Source: Chryseobacterium sp. (GTDB taxonomy: Bacteria > Bacteroidota > Bacteroidia > Flavobacteriales > Weeksellaceae). From it: a DNA stretch of 64,000 bases. The notes under the pieces were generated by a model, which was not told the origin of the DNA, did not search any database, and worked only from the letters and a program-made list of their open reading frames with translations. Below, one piece after another: positions 27,801 to 35,935 of this stretch. The translations under genes and the position numbers were made by a program. Positions within the stretch are counted from its first letter, which is position 1. Each line of letters opens with the position of its first letter. The stretch is taken from contig JAITUA010000020.1 in NCBI GenBank assembly GCA_031286615.1, forward strand, positions 1-64,000. The letters run 5' to 3'.

Positions 27801-29073
27801 TAATGAGTTCAGAACTCCATTAATGGTAGCTAACGTACCTTACGGATCTATATTAGCTGTAAAACCAGGTGATAAAGTGAAGAAAGGCGATACAATCTGT
27901 AGATGGGATCCATATAACGCAGTAATTATTGCTGAAACTTCAGGTAAGGTAGAATACGAGGATATCATCCAGGGTATTTCATTCCAACTTGAAATTGACG
28001 AACAAACAGGATTTGAAGAGAAAGTAATCTCTGAATCTAGAAATAAGAAAGCCGTACCTACCTTGAAGGTGGTAGACTCTAAAGGTGTTGAGCAGAAAGC
28101 TTACAACTTACCGGTAGGAGCCCACTTAATGGTTAATGATGGTGAAAAAATTAAGGCTGGTAAAGTTTTAATCAAAATCCCAAGAAAATCTGCAAAAGCA
28201 GGGGATATCACCGGAGGTCTTCCGAGAGTTACCGAATTATTCGAAGCTAGAAACCCTTCAAACCCAGCGGTTGTTACTGAAATCGACGGGGTAGTTTCTT
28301 ACGGAAAAATTAAGAGAGGTAACCGTGAACTTATTGTTGAAGCTAAAACTGGAGAAAGAAAAATTTACTTAGTTAAATTATCAAACCAGATCTTAGTACA
28401 GGAGAATGACTTCGTAAGAGCAGGTTCTCCGCTTTCTGACGGTTCTATTACACCGGAAGATATCTTAAGAATTAAAGGCCCAACAGCAGTTCAGGAATAC
28501 TTAGTAAATGAGATTCAGGAAGTTTACCGTCTACAAGGGGTAAAAATCGACGATAAGCACTTCGAAATTATCGTAAGACAGATGATGACGAAAGTATCTA
28601 TCGTAGATGGAGGTGATACTCAATTCCTTGAAGGTGCCCTTGAGCACAAATATGATTTCTTAGAAGAAAACAACAGAGTATTTGGTCTTAAAGTAGTAGT
28701 AGATGCTGGTGATTCTAAAGAATTTAAGCCAGGTCAGATGATTACTGCAAGAGAATTAAGAGATGAAAACTCTAAGTTGAAACGTGAAGATTTAGGTCTT
28801 GTAGAAGTAAGAGAAGCTCTTCCTGCTACAGCAACTCCTGTACTACAAGGTATTACAAGAGCCGCACTTCAGACTAAGTCATTCATGTCTGCAGCATCAT
28901 TCCAGGAAACAACTAAGGTTCTTAACGAAGCAGCGGTTGCTGGTAAAGTAGACGATCTTAACGGTCTTAAAGAAAATGTAATTGTAGGTCACAGAATTCC
29001 TGCAGGTACAGGTCTTAAAGAGTATCAGAACGTTATTGTAGGTTCTAAGAAAGAATTCGAAGACCTTAACTAA
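24808..29073 (+). CDS. rpoC: DNA-directed RNA polymerase subunit beta-prime
   Basis: The catalytic beta-prime subunit, 1421 residues. The N-terminal zinc site is CACGKYK...CDRCGVEVT (about residues 51-73). The active-site loop [15 protein letters not shown] supplies the three Mg-binding Asp. The bridge-helix/trigger-loop region contains [22 protein letters not shown]. The second zinc site has the pattern C-x6-C-x2-C near [14 protein letters not shown]. The C-terminal insertions and length are those of Bacteroidota. It is followed at 87 nt by the DUF3467 gene, its standard neighbour in this phylum. Confidence 0.99.
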   Translation: MSNKNKTSRFNKITIGLASPESILQDSRGEVLKPETINYRTHKPERDGLFCEKIFGPVKDYECACGKYKRIRYKGIVCDRCGVEVTEKKVRRERIGHIGLVVPIAHIWYFRSLPNKIGYLLGIPSKKLDMIIYYERYVVIQQGIAKKLDGSDFENMEFLTEEEYLDIMETLPVENQYLDDSDPNKFIARMGAEAVEDLLKRIDLDALSFDLRHKAHNEGSKQRRTEALKRLNVVEALRGANTRMINRPEWMIMRVLPVIPPELRPLVPLDGGRFATSDLNDLYRRVIIRNNRLKRLLEIKAPEVILRNEKRMLQESVDSLFDNTRKSSAVKSESNRPLKSLSDSLKGKQGRFRQNLLGKRVDYSARSVIVVGPNLQLHECGIPKDMAAELYKPFIIRKLIERGIVKTVKSAKRIIDRKEPVVYDILENVMKGHPVLLNRAPTLHRLGIQAFQPKMIEGKAIQLHPLVTTAFNADFDGDQMAVHLPLGPEAILEAQLLMLGSQNILNPANGSPITVPSQDMVLGLYFMTKELSSTEDMKVKGEGLAFYSPEEAEIAYAEGRVSLNAKVRCRLPVKEDGVIVTRLIETSVGRILFNQIVPKQVGYINELLTKKSLRNVIGKILADTDFPTTVKFLDAMKDLGYSNAFKGGLSFSLGDIVVPVEKKQMIAQSIETVDEIRANYNMGLITDTERYNQVIDVWTNTNAGLTEMIMSRMKTDQGGFNSVYMMLDSGARGSKEQIRQLSGMRGLMAKPQKAGSTGAEIIENPILANFKEGLSILEYFISTHGARKGLADTALKTADAGYLTRRLVDVAQDVIVTEDDCGTLRGTEVTALKKNDEIVERISERILGRVSLHNIYDPETDELIASADQVIIESLAKRIEEAGLEAVEVRSPLTCEAKKGICAKCYGRNLATGKVIHMGEAVGVIAAQSIGEPGTQLTLRTFHQGGTAGNVSENPSIVARRDGIVEMDEVRTITSEDENGNTAEVVVSRSTEFRLVADNEFRTPLMVANVPYGSILAVKPGDKVKKGDTICRWDPYNAVIIAETSGKVEYEDIIQGISFQLEIDEQTGFEEKVISESRNKKAVPTLKVVDSKGVEQKAYNLPVGAHLMVNDGEKIKAGKVLIKIPRKSAKAGDITGGLPRVTELFEARNPSNPAVVTEIDGVVSYGKIKRGNRELIVEAKTGERKIYLVKLSNQILVQENDFVRAGSPLSDGSITPEDILRIKGPTAVQEYLVNEIQEVYRLQGVKIDDKHFEIIVRQMMTKVSIVDGGDTQFLEGALEHKYDFLEENNRVFGLKVVVDAGDSKEFKPGQMITARELRDENSKLKREDLGLVEVREALPATATPVLQGITRAALQTKSFMSAASFQETTKVLNEAAVAGKVDDLNGLKENVIVGHRIPAGTGLKEYQNVIVGSKKEFEDLN

Positions 29074-29081
29074 AATTAATG

Positions 29082-29139
29082 ATTTGAAATTTGGGATTTG
29101 AAATTATTTTTATATTTTCACAATCTCAAATTTCGAATT
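29082..29139 (+). repeat. Imperfect inverted repeat in the rpoC-DUF3467 gap
   Basis: 29082-29099 (ATTTGAAATTTGGGATTT) is largely complementary to 29121-29139 (CAATCTCAAATTTCGAATT), with about two mismatches. It is similar in character to the inverted repeat between rpoB and rpoC, suggesting an intercistronic hairpin. Confidence 0.5.
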
Positions 29140-29160
29140 TTAAAAACATAATTTATAACA

Positions 29161-29466
29161 ATGGACAACAATCAAAATCCACAAGACGGAAACATCAACA
29201 TCGAATTAAACGAAATGGTAGCTGCTGGTATCTATGCTAACCTAGCTTTAGTAAACCACTCTCCATCTGAATTTGTAGTAGACTTTATTCAGTTGATGCC
29301 AGGTGTTCAGCAAGCTAAAGTAAGATCAAGAGTTATTCTTGCTCCACTTCACGCTAAAAGAGTATTAAACGCTCTTCAACAGAACATCGCTAACTACGAG
29401 CAGCAGTTCGGAGAAATCAAAGAAGTTGAGCCTTTCGTATTAGGAGGAAACAACGTTCAAGCGTAA
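29161..29466 (+). CDS. DUF3467 domain protein
   Basis: A 101-residue small protein of the DUF3467 family. Recognisable features are INIELNEMVAAGIYANLALVNHSPSEFVVDF and VRSRVILAPLHAKRVLNALQQNIANYE, which in the family form a small alpha-beta fold. It follows rpoC in most Bacteroidota and is probably co-transcribed, which suggests a link to transcription or envelope biogenesis, but the biochemical role is not established. A strong terminator follows. Confidence 0.93.
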   Translation: MDNNQNPQDGNINIELNEMVAAGIYANLALVNHSPSEFVVDFIQLMPGVQQAKVRSRVILAPLHAKRVLNALQQNIANYEQQFGEIKEVEPFVLGGNNVQA

Positions 29467-29490
29467 GATTTCTTTTTACAATAAAATAAG

Positions 29491-29523
29491 AATGCCCTGG
29501 TTTTTTAACCGGGGCATTTTTTT
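29491..29523 (+). terminator. rpoBC-DUF3467 operon terminator
   Basis: AATGCCC-T-GGTT pairs with AACC-G-GGGCATT around a TTTT loop, followed by a T run. Confidence 0.9.
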
Positions 29524-29616
29524 GTGTTAATTCTGACTTAGAAAAGAATATTGAACCTGTAATTGTTAATTTTCTTTAATAACATAAAAATATATAATAA
29601 CCATGCATCAATTTTA

Positions 29617-29624
29617 TATCTTTG
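29617..29624 (+). promoter_or_regulatory. -7 element before the Crp/Fnr gene
   Basis: TATCTTTG fits TAnnTTTG exactly and lies 27 nt before the ATG at 29652. No clear TTTG is seen at the -33 position, so the promoter may be weak or activator-dependent. Confidence 0.55.
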
Positions 29625-29651
29625 TTCAAGAAAAAGTAGAAAATATAGGAT

Positions 29652-30302
29652 ATGGTTGATAACGCATTCGCTGTAAGTAAATTTGGCTTTTTAGGGGCCG
29701 ATTTTTTATCTGAGCTGGAAAAGCATGCTGTTGCAGTTGATATAAAAGCAAAAACTGAAATCATTAGAGAAGGACAGAAAAATAAATTTGTCCCTTTCCT
29801 TATAAAAGGCTCTATCAAGGTTTTTACCCTTAATGATGGAAGAGAACTGATCTACTACTATATTAAGCCCAAGGATAGCTGCCTTATGACATTCTCATCT
29901 ATTCTTACAGATTATGTCAGCAGAGTGTATGCTATTGCAGAAGAAGACTCGGAAGCTATTCTTATTCCCGTTTCCGTAATGCATGATTGGCTGATAAAAT
30001 TCCCTGAAATCAACAAACTGTTTTATCATGAATATGACCGCAGATTCTCAGAAGTGATGAATATGGTGAATGATGCCGTGTTCCACAGGCTGGATAAAAG
30101 AGTCCTGAATTACATCAAACAGCAGATTTCATCCACAGGAAACAACCCTATTAAGTTAACCCATCGCGAAATTGCGAACAGTTTGGGAACTTCCAGGGAA
30201 GTGGTGAGCAGAGTTTTGAAAAAAATTGAGAGCGAAGGTGAAATTGTTCAAACTAAAGAAGGACTGAAAGTTCCTGTAAATGAAAATGTTAGAATGATCT
30301 AA
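29652..30302 (+). CDS. Crp/Fnr-family transcriptional regulator
   Basis: A 216-residue regulator with an N-terminal cyclic-nucleotide-binding-like beta-roll (about 20-115), a dimer helix (about 118-150) and a C-terminal winged helix (about 165-200). The recognition helix reads TSREVVSRVLKKIESEG; R182, E183 and R187 align with Arg180, Glu181 and Arg185 of E. coli CRP, which read the GTGA half-site. Only one Cys (C77) is present, so it cannot hold an FNR-type iron-sulphur cluster. The effector is unknown. The downstream operon carries a GTGA-N6-TCAC palindrome in its promoter and is the likely target. Confidence 0.92.
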   Translation: MVDNAFAVSKFGFLGADFLSELEKHAVAVDIKAKTEIIREGQKNKFVPFLIKGSIKVFTLNDGRELIYYYIKPKDSCLMTFSSILTDYVSRVYAIAEEDSEAILIPVSVMHDWLIKFPEINKLFYHEYDRRFSEVMNMVNDAVFHRLDKRVLNYIKQQISSTGNNPIKLTHREIANSLGTSREVVSRVLKKIESEGEIVQTKEGLKVPVNENVRMI

Positions 30303-30353
30303 TTCTAATTGTTTGAAAAGTTTATTTCGATCATTGATAAAAACAATTTGGCT

Positions 30354-30399
30354 GGTGACTTTTATCACCTGTTTTTGAATTGAGAACTCAATAAGTTTG
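30354..30399 (+). promoter_or_regulatory. Predicted Crp/Fnr operator and -7 element of the envelope redox operon
   Basis: GGTGA (30354-30358), six bases and TCACC (30365-30369) form the GTGA-N6-TCAC palindrome expected for the regulator encoded just upstream. TAAGTTTG (30392-30399) is an exact TAnnTTTG -7 element with no good -33. The palindrome centre is about 41-42 bp before the predicted start near 30403, the class II activation position. A second palindrome, ATTGAG-AA-CTCAAT (30379-30392), lies between. The first palindrome could instead be a weak terminator of the regulator gene. Confidence 0.62.
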
Positions 30400-30427
30400 T
30401 TATATCATAATTTAATTCAAATTGCAT

Positions 30428-31270
30428 ATGACAAAAACTCTCTTATTTTTGTCAGTATTTTCTTCAGGTCTTGTCTTTGCACAGGAAGATCTGCTGAAGG
30501 ATATTGACACGGTGAAAACCAATTCAGAAACCTCACAACCCGCCTTCAAAGCCCTTCAGATTGTTACGGGACAATCCACAAAACTCGCTGCCAAAAAAGA
30601 ATGGTACATTATCGTTGCCCACAGATTTGGAGATGTAAGCGCAGGATTTAAAGACTTTTTCGGCCTGGATCATGCTTCCACCAAATTAGGCGTTATCTAT
30701 GGGATTTCAGATGCAGTATCTGTAAGCCTTTCCAGAGAAACGAATATGAAAACCTTTGAAGGAGCGGTGAAATACAGACTGGTAAGACAAAATGAAAACT
30801 TCCCGGTGGATATTGTGGGGTATAATGTAATGGGTGCCAATACTGAACTGGATAAAGATAATTATCCGCATCTTAAATTCAGTGACAGGCTTTCTTATCT
30901 TACACAAGCATTGATCTCAAGAAGATTCAATGATAAGCTTTCATTGCAGCTTACTCCATCTTTTGTTCATAAAAACCTTTACGAACCCACCATTGAAAAC
31001 AAAAATCAGTTTTTAGCAGGTTTAGGAGGACGCTACAAAATTTCCAAAAGAGTTTCTGTGAATGCAGAATACTTTGTGAATTTCGACGATCACAGTTTTT
31101 ATAAAAACCCACTGTCTTTGGGGGTAGATATAGAGACCGGAGGACACGTGTTCCAGCTTTTATTGACGAACTCCCAGATAAATTCAGATATCGGATATCT
31201 TACCAATGCCACAGGAGCGTGGGGGAAAGGACATATTTTCTTTGGGTTTAATCTTTATAGAGTTTTTTAA
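30428..31270 (+). CDS. DUF5777-family outer-membrane beta-barrel protein
   Basis: A 280-residue protein with signal peptide about 1-18 (VFA|Q). A TTG lies two codons upstream, but the ATG at 30428 starts the signal peptide directly. The region after residue 45 is a run of amphipathic strands (AAKKEWYIIVAHRFGDVSAGFKDFFGLD, then GISDAVSVSLSRE and so on) ending in an aromatic residue (YRVF), typical of an outer-membrane barrel and of DUF5777. It is the first gene of a five-gene operon. In such loci it might carry or shelter the electron-transfer proteins, but this is inference. Confidence 0.85.
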   Translation: MTKTLLFLSVFSSGLVFAQEDLLKDIDTVKTNSETSQPAFKALQIVTGQSTKLAAKKEWYIIVAHRFGDVSAGFKDFFGLDHASTKLGVIYGISDAVSVSLSRETNMKTFEGAVKYRLVRQNENFPVDIVGYNVMGANTELDKDNYPHLKFSDRLSYLTQALISRRFNDKLSLQLTPSFVHKNLYEPTIENKNQFLAGLGGRYKISKRVSVNAEYFVNFDDHSFYKNPLSLGVDIETGGHVFQLLLTNSQINSDIGYLTNATGAWGKGHIFFGFNLYRVF

Positions 31271-31271
31271 T

Positions 31272-31619
31272 ATGAAAAAGCTAACATCCTTATTGATATT
31301 GTCGTCAGCAATCATACTGACGGCGTGTGACAGCAGAACTTATGAAGAGATTTCTGATAATACACCAATCACAGTACCTGTAAAATATACAGCAGATGTA
31401 AAACCTATTGTAGATAATAATTGCATAGGCTGTCATTCTGCGGGAAGTTTTAAACCGTTCGTTACTTACGATCAGGTAAAAAATAATATAGACGGAATTC
31501 TGGACCGTATCCAAAGACCTAACGGTGATCCAGGGAAAATGCCTCAGGGTGGATCATTGTCTGCTGCCCAGATCAATATTTTCATAAAGTGGAAAGCTGA
31601 CGGATTAAATGAAAACTAA
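31272..31619 (+). CDS. Small c-type cytochrome lipoprotein
   Basis: A 115-residue lipoprotein. The ATG at 31272 begins 1 nt after the previous stop and gives a signal peptide with lipobox LTAC (C19). The heme c motif is C51-I-G-C54-H55 in VDNNCIGCHSAG, and M90 in DPGKMPQGG is the likely distal ligand. The size fits a single-heme cytochrome domain tethered to a membrane. It is preceded by the beta-barrel gene and followed by a YceI gene, so a role in periplasmic electron transfer is likely. Redox partners are not known. Confidence 0.88.
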   Translation: MKKLTSLLILSSAIILTACDSRTYEEISDNTPITVPVKYTADVKPIVDNNCIGCHSAGSFKPFVTYDQVKNNIDGILDRIQRPNGDPGKMPQGGSLSAAQINIFIKWKADGLNEN

Positions 31620-31629
31620 AAAAATTGAT

Positions 31630-32175
31630 ATGAAAAAATTAGCATTATTAAGCGTATTACTGCTTTCTGCCGGTTACGCTTCAGCACAAAAATACAGTTC
31701 TAAAACAGGAAAAATAACTTTTGAAGCTTCAGTACCTCTGTTTGATGATATTTTTGCACAGGATGACAATAATATTGTGATCCTGAACGCAGACAATGGT
31801 GAAATGGCATCAGTTTCTACAGTTAAAAACTTTCATTTTAAAACCAAATTAATGGAAGAGCATTTCAATGAAAGTTATGCTGAATCTGCAAAATATCCGA
31901 AAACGACTTTCAAAGGGAAAATTGTCAACTTTGATAAAACAAAACTTACGGCCAACCCTCAGAAATATACCGTTCAGGGAACGCTTAACTTTCATGGTGT
32001 AGACAAAGCGGTTGCTTCTTCAGCTACATTATATGCAAAAGATGGTAAAATCTATATGCAGGGTGGTTTTATGGCAAAACCTGCAGATTATAAAGTGACC
32101 ATTCCTAAAATGGTTACCAAGAAAGTGGCAGAAAATGTCAACATCGAATACAATTACGTAATGGTAAAACAATGA
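31630..32175 (+). CDS. YceI-family periplasmic protein
   Basis: A 181-residue exported protein. The ATG at 31630 gives the signal peptide (about 1-19, ASA|Q); an in-frame ATG at 31609 would add seven residues and overlap the cytochrome gene. The mature part is a YceI-type lipocalin-like barrel with KITFEASVPLFDDI, FHFKTKLMEEHFNESYAESAKYP split over two strands, and LNFHGVDK. YceI proteins bind long isoprenoid lipids such as quinones, so next to a cytochrome it may handle a lipid-soluble electron carrier. The next gene overlaps by 4 nt. Confidence 0.9.
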   Translation: MKKLALLSVLLLSAGYASAQKYSSKTGKITFEASVPLFDDIFAQDDNNIVILNADNGEMASVSTVKNFHFKTKLMEEHFNESYAESAKYPKTTFKGKIVNFDKTKLTANPQKYTVQGTLNFHGVDKAVASSATLYAKDGKIYMQGGFMAKPADYKVTIPKMVTKKVAENVNIEYNYVMVKQ

Positions 32176-32696
32176 GAAATATAATCTTAATTGTAGGACT
32201 ATTTCTGAGCTCATTGATATCTGCTCAGGAAAAAGCAAAATCAATATTTGATATTGCCAGAAGCGGAACAGTTCCAGAAGTACAGGAGCTGATGAAACAA
32301 AACCCGGATATTATTAATCAGGTGAACGAAAACGGATTCTCTCCCCTTATTTTAGCTTGTTACAGAGGGAATACAGGTGTTGCAGATTTTCTGATTGACA
32401 ATGTAAAAGATGTTAACTACAAAAGCCGGGAAGGAACTGCATTGGCAGGTCTTGCTATTAAATACAACAAAGATCTGGTAGAACATCTGCTAAAGAAAAA
32501 AGCAGACCCAAATATCGCAGATTCTACAGGATATACTCCTTTATTCTGGGCTGTAAAATCCGGAAATAAAGATCTCGTAGTACAGCTGTTGAAATACAAA
32601 GCAGATAAAACAAAGAAAGATTCAATGGGAATGACCCCTTTCGAATATGCATTACAAACCAATAACAAGGAAATTATTAATCTTTTAAAAAATTGA
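32172..32696 (+). CDS. Exported ankyrin-repeat protein
   Basis: A 174-residue protein with signal peptide about 1-18 (ISA|Q). About four ankyrin repeats follow, for example NGFSPLILACYRGNTGVADFL, TALAGLAIKYNKDLVEHLL, TGYTPLFWAVKSGNKDLVVQLL and MGMTPFEYALQTNNKEIINLL (each under 23 residues as listed, unbroken in the protein). The start ATG overlaps the YceI stop by 4 nt, so translation is coupled. Periplasmic ankyrin proteins act as protein-protein scaffolds; in other bacteria some accompany redox enzymes. Here it may assemble the products of this operon, which is inference. Confidence 0.88.
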   Translation: MRNIILIVGLFLSSLISAQEKAKSIFDIARSGTVPEVQELMKQNPDIINQVNENGFSPLILACYRGNTGVADFLIDNVKDVNYKSREGTALAGLAIKYNKDLVEHLLKKKADPNIADSTGYTPLFWAVKSGNKDLVVQLLKYKADKTKKDSMGMTPFEYALQTNNKEIINLLKN

Positions 32697-32697
32697 T

Positions 32698-33444
32698 ATG
32701 AAAAAAACTCTACTAGTACTTAGTTTAGCTCTTGCTAATTTTGCATGGGCACAGTTTTCGTCAGGAATGGTGAGCTTACCGGCAACTTCCATGACGGTGA
32801 AATTAGATACGACTCCTTCAGGAGTAACGATTACGGTAACCGGTGACAGCAACTCTATGATGGGAATAGGTTTTGGAACTGTAGGAATGGCTCCGGGATC
32901 AGATGGCTTTATTTATAATTCATCGGCTAACAGAGATTATACCTTTATAGGAATGACAACGCCTAATGCAGATGCCGCTCAAGACTGGACAGAAACATCC
33001 AATACCGTATCCGGATCTACAAGAACTGTAGTGGCAACAAGATCACTTTCAGGTGGGGCAGGAGATTTTGCCATTGCTAATGCAGCAGGTACAATCAATA
33101 TCTTCTATTCCCGTAAAAGTAGCGGAACTTCTTTAGGTTACCATGATGCAGGAAGAGGATATGCAACTTTAACGATGACAGCAGCTTCTTTATCTACCAA
33201 TGAAATTGCAGCCAATAGCAAAAAGGTAAATCTATATCCTAACCCAGCAAAATCAACAGTTAATTTCAAAAACTTTGATAAAATAAAATCTGTTGATATC
33301 TACGAAGCAACAGGCCGAAAAGTATTATCAGTAAAACCGGATGGGGAAAGCATCAATGTTGAAAATTTGAGATCAGGAAGCTACTATCTTGAAATTCAAC
33401 TTAAGGATGGGAGTACATCTTATGAGAAACTGATTAAAGAATAA
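32698..33444 (+). CDS. DOMON-like domain protein with T9SS sorting tail
   Basis: A 248-residue exported protein starting 1 nt after the ankyrin gene. Signal peptide about 1-18 (AWA|Q). Residues about 24-162 resemble a DOMON beta-sandwich: GIGFGTVGMAPGSDGFIY, then RSLSGGAGDF, then GYHDAGRGY. M64 (or M54/M55) and H149 occupy the places of the Met and His heme ligands of DOMON cytochromes such as that of cellobiose dehydrogenase. The end (about 175-248, VNLYPNPAKSTVNF ... SYYLEIQLKDG) is a T9SS type A sorting domain. It may be a surface b-type cytochrome or a ligand-binding protein. Confidence 0.75.
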   Translation: MKKTLLVLSLALANFAWAQFSSGMVSLPATSMTVKLDTTPSGVTITVTGDSNSMMGIGFGTVGMAPGSDGFIYNSSANRDYTFIGMTTPNADAAQDWTETSNTVSGSTRTVVATRSLSGGAGDFAIANAAGTINIFYSRKSSGTSLGYHDAGRGYATLTMTAASLSTNEIAANSKKVNLYPNPAKSTVNFKNFDKIKSVDIYEATGRKVLSVKPDGESINVENLRSGSYYLEIQLKDGSTSYEKLIKE

Positions 33445-33479
33445 TTTTTACAGAAAAAACACACCCAATATTTAGTAAT

Positions 33480-33510
33480 GCATACCCCTGATCAGGGGTA
33501 TCATTTTTTC
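33480..33510 (+). terminator. Terminator of the envelope redox operon
   Basis: ATACCCCTGATCAGGGGTAT (33482-33501) is a perfect palindrome followed by CATTTTTTC. Confidence 0.85.
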
Positions 33511-33547
33511 TTAAGTACCATTTTCTGGGAGATTGCTTTAAAATTTA

Positions 33548-33555
33548 TATATTTG
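33548..33555 (+). promoter_or_regulatory. -7 element before the double GNAT gene
   Basis: TATATTTG matches the Bacteroidota -7 consensus, 58 nt before the ATG at 33614. The -33 element is not clear. Confidence 0.5.
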
Positions 33556-33613
33556 TGTAGATCAGGATTCTTAATAAAAGGCAGTTTCTTAGCCTTATAA
33601 TTTTTTACAACCA

Positions 33614-34462
33614 ATGGAATTTAAAACATTAGCCAATATCACAGTTGATGAACTTTTAGCAGTATTCAATTATTCATTTTCTGACTATGTTGTTCCTTTT
33701 CACTTAACGAAAGAGGTACTTGTTTCAAAAATTGCAGCTGAAAAATTAGATATGAATTTATCTGCCGGAGCATTTGAAGAGGGAAAACTGGTTGGTTTTA
33801 TTCTACAGTCTGAAAAAGTTGAAAATGGAGAAAAAATAATCTATAACGGAGGAACTGGAGTTGTTCCGGAATGCAGAGGGAAAGGATTGGTGAGAAGAAT
33901 GTACGACTTTATTATTCCTGTTTTAAAAGAAAGAAATGCAAATACATTACTGCTTGAGGTTATTGAAGGAAACCAGCCTGCCATCAGGGCATATGAAAAC
34001 TTAGGCTTTAGCATTGTCCGAAGGCTGCTTTGTTTTAATGGCAGCATTAAGCAGGGAAAAGAAAATGCTGAGGTTTCTATTAAGGATTTGAAAGACTTTG
34101 AATGGGAAAAATTACGTTCTTTCTGGGATATCGAACCTTCATGGCAGGGATCTGTTTTCGTATTGGAACCTATGCCTGAAAACTATGTGACTTTAGGTGC
34201 TTATATGGAGGAGAAGCTTGTTGGGTATATTGTTTATGGTCCTGCAGCGAAAAAAATCTACCAGTTTGCTGTAGATAAAAACTTCAGAAATCAGGGAGTC
34301 GGAACGATGCTTTTTAATGCCATTTCGAAAAAAAATGGAGGACAGGCTATTGCATTGAACAATGTAGATGATTCTTCGGAAAACACCAATAAATTTCTTA
34401 GCGAAAGAGCAGGACTGAACAACTGGCTGTCACAGTTTGAAATGAAAAGACCTATTCAATAA
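33614..34462 (+). CDS. GNAT acetyltransferase with two GNAT domains
   Basis: A 282-residue cytoplasmic protein built from two GNAT folds. The first (about 1-150) has the acetyl-CoA loop in TGVVPECRGKGLVRRMYDF and the RAYENLGF strand. The second (about 155-275) has VDKNFRNQGVGTMLFNAI. The substrate cannot be deduced. It stands alone between two promoter-bearing genes. Proteins of this arrangement are common in Bacteroidota and are annotated only as GNAT family. Confidence 0.88.
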   Translation: MEFKTLANITVDELLAVFNYSFSDYVVPFHLTKEVLVSKIAAEKLDMNLSAGAFEEGKLVGFILQSEKVENGEKIIYNGGTGVVPECRGKGLVRRMYDFIIPVLKERNANTLLLEVIEGNQPAIRAYENLGFSIVRRLLCFNGSIKQGKENAEVSIKDLKDFEWEKLRSFWDIEPSWQGSVFVLEPMPENYVTLGAYMEEKLVGYIVYGPAAKKIYQFAVDKNFRNQGVGTMLFNAISKKNGGQAIALNNVDDSSENTNKFLSERAGLNNWLSQFEMKRPIQ

Positions 34463-34520
34463 GTCTTAATTTTGATTCAGAAAAAATAATCGCTTTTAAT
34501 ATACTTTTAATCTCTTAAAC

Positions 34521-34551
34521 TTTCCAGGCAGAAGTATAGGATGTAACTTTG
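34521..34551 (+). promoter_or_regulatory. Promoter of the phosphodiesterase gene
   Basis: TTTC (34521-34524, one change from TTTG), a 19-nt spacer and TAACTTTG (34544-34551) match the Bacteroidota promoter. The leader is short, about 12-15 nt. Confidence 0.7.
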
Positions 34552-34568
34552 CGGAAAATTTTAAAATA

Positions 34569-35852
34569 ATGAAGCGAGGAATCCATTTTTTACTGCTGCT
34601 AATTTCCTTTACGGCTTTTGCACAACAGGTAAATATTGATACAGCCCAGGTGGTGATCCCGGGTAGACAAAACAGTACAGAAGCACAGTCTAAACCTTAC
34701 GTGATTATGATATCTACAGACGGTTTCCGTTATGACTATGCTCAAAAATACAATGCTGAAAATCTTTTGAAACTGTCTAATGGCGGTGTAAAAGCTGAAG
34801 CAATGATTCCAAGCTATCCAAGTATTACTTTCCCAAACCACTGGAGCTTAATCACTGGACTTTATCCTTCTCATCATGGCTTGATCGATAATTTTTTCTA
34901 CGATTATAAGAGAAAGGAAGGATATGCCATGAGCAATAAAAAAAATGCGGAAGACGGGAGCTGGTATGGAGGAACTCCGCTTTGGGGACTTGCCGAAAAA
35001 CAGGGAATGGTATCGGCTTCTTTAATGTGGGTAGGATCTGCCAGCGATGCAGGAGGAATGAGACCTACTTATTATTATCCTTATCATGAAAAATTCACAC
35101 CTTCAGAAAAAGTAGGAAAAGTAGTGAACTGGCTGAAGTTGCCGGAAGATAAAAGACCTCACTTTATTTCATTATACTTTCCGGAGGTAGACGGCAGCGG
35201 GCATCATTTTGGACCTGACACCAAAGAAACAGAAATAGCTGTTCATCTGATAGATCAGGCGATTGGTGACCTTGTTCAGAAAGTAAATGAATTAGGATTA
35301 AAAAATGTCAACTTTATTTTTGTTTCCGATCACGGAATGATTAAAGTCGATGGCGGTACACCATTGGAAATTCCTGCTGTTCTTTTTGATAAAAACAGAT
35401 TTGATTTTTATAACTCTCAAACCTTGTTAAGAGTTTACGTTAAAAATCCGGATGAGATAAAAGCAGTTTATAAAGAACTGAAAGCTAATAAAACAGATGA
35501 TTACGAAGTATATTTGGATAAAAAGCTTCCTAAATACCTGCACTTTGCAACAAAAGATGACAAATACAACAGGATTGGGCAGATTCTTCTGATCCCGAAA
35601 GCTCCGAAAATATTCCTGGAAAAAGGAAAGAAAACATCGGTTGGAAAACATGGTTACAACCCTAAAGTTGTTCCGGAAATGAAAGCGACTTTCTTTGCCT
35701 GGGGACCTGAATTTAAAAATAATCTTGTGATCAGTGAATTTGCTAATATTAATGTTTATCCTTTGGTTGCTGAGGTTTTAGGATTAAAAATTGATCAGCC
35801 TATTGACGGAAAACTGAAAGTTTTAAAACAAACACTGAAAGAGCAAAAATAA
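34569..35852 (+). CDS. Ectonucleotide pyrophosphatase/phosphodiesterase (alkaline phosphatase superfamily)
   Basis: A 427-residue exported metalloenzyme with signal peptide about 1-18 (AFA|QQ). Zinc-site and nucleophile motifs are visible: D51 in MISTDGFRYDY, nucleophile T87 and N90-H91 in SYPSITFPNH, then the later metal ligands in PEVDGSGHHFGPD, FVSDHGM and a His in SVGKHGYNP. The family hydrolyses nucleotide pyrophosphate or phosphodiester bonds, and in the periplasm it would serve phosphate or nucleotide scavenging. Its own promoter and a strong bidirectional terminator make it monocistronic. Confidence 0.92.
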   Translation: MKRGIHFLLLLISFTAFAQQVNIDTAQVVIPGRQNSTEAQSKPYVIMISTDGFRYDYAQKYNAENLLKLSNGGVKAEAMIPSYPSITFPNHWSLITGLYPSHHGLIDNFFYDYKRKEGYAMSNKKNAEDGSWYGGTPLWGLAEKQGMVSASLMWVGSASDAGGMRPTYYYPYHEKFTPSEKVGKVVNWLKLPEDKRPHFISLYFPEVDGSGHHFGPDTKETEIAVHLIDQAIGDLVQKVNELGLKNVNFIFVSDHGMIKVDGGTPLEIPAVLFDKNRFDFYNSQTLLRVYVKNPDEIKAVYKELKANKTDDYEVYLDKKLPKYLHFATKDDKYNRIGQILLIPKAPKIFLEKGKKTSVGKHGYNPKVVPEMKATFFAWGPEFKNNLVISEFANINVYPLVAEVLGLKIDQPIDGKLKVLKQTLKEQK

Positions 35853-35877
35853 TCTAAGAGTAAAAAATATAGATTTA

Positions 35878-35916
35878 AATAAGTTTCGGCGCACCTTTGG
35901 TGCGCCGAAACTTATT
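35878..35916. terminator. Bidirectional terminator
   Basis: An 18-bp perfect stem (35878-35895 with 35899-35916, core TTTCGGCGCACC) has a TTT loop and lies between two convergent genes. T-rich flanks are present on both sides. Confidence 0.88.
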
Positions 35917-35935
35917 TTATAGATTGACTTAGAAA

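Noticed and set aside
30354..30377. GGTGA/TCACC hairpin read as a terminator of the Crp/Fnr gene
   Set aside because: It has only a 5-bp stem and a weak T run. The match to the regulator's expected half-site is better evidence for an operator, though both roles are possible.
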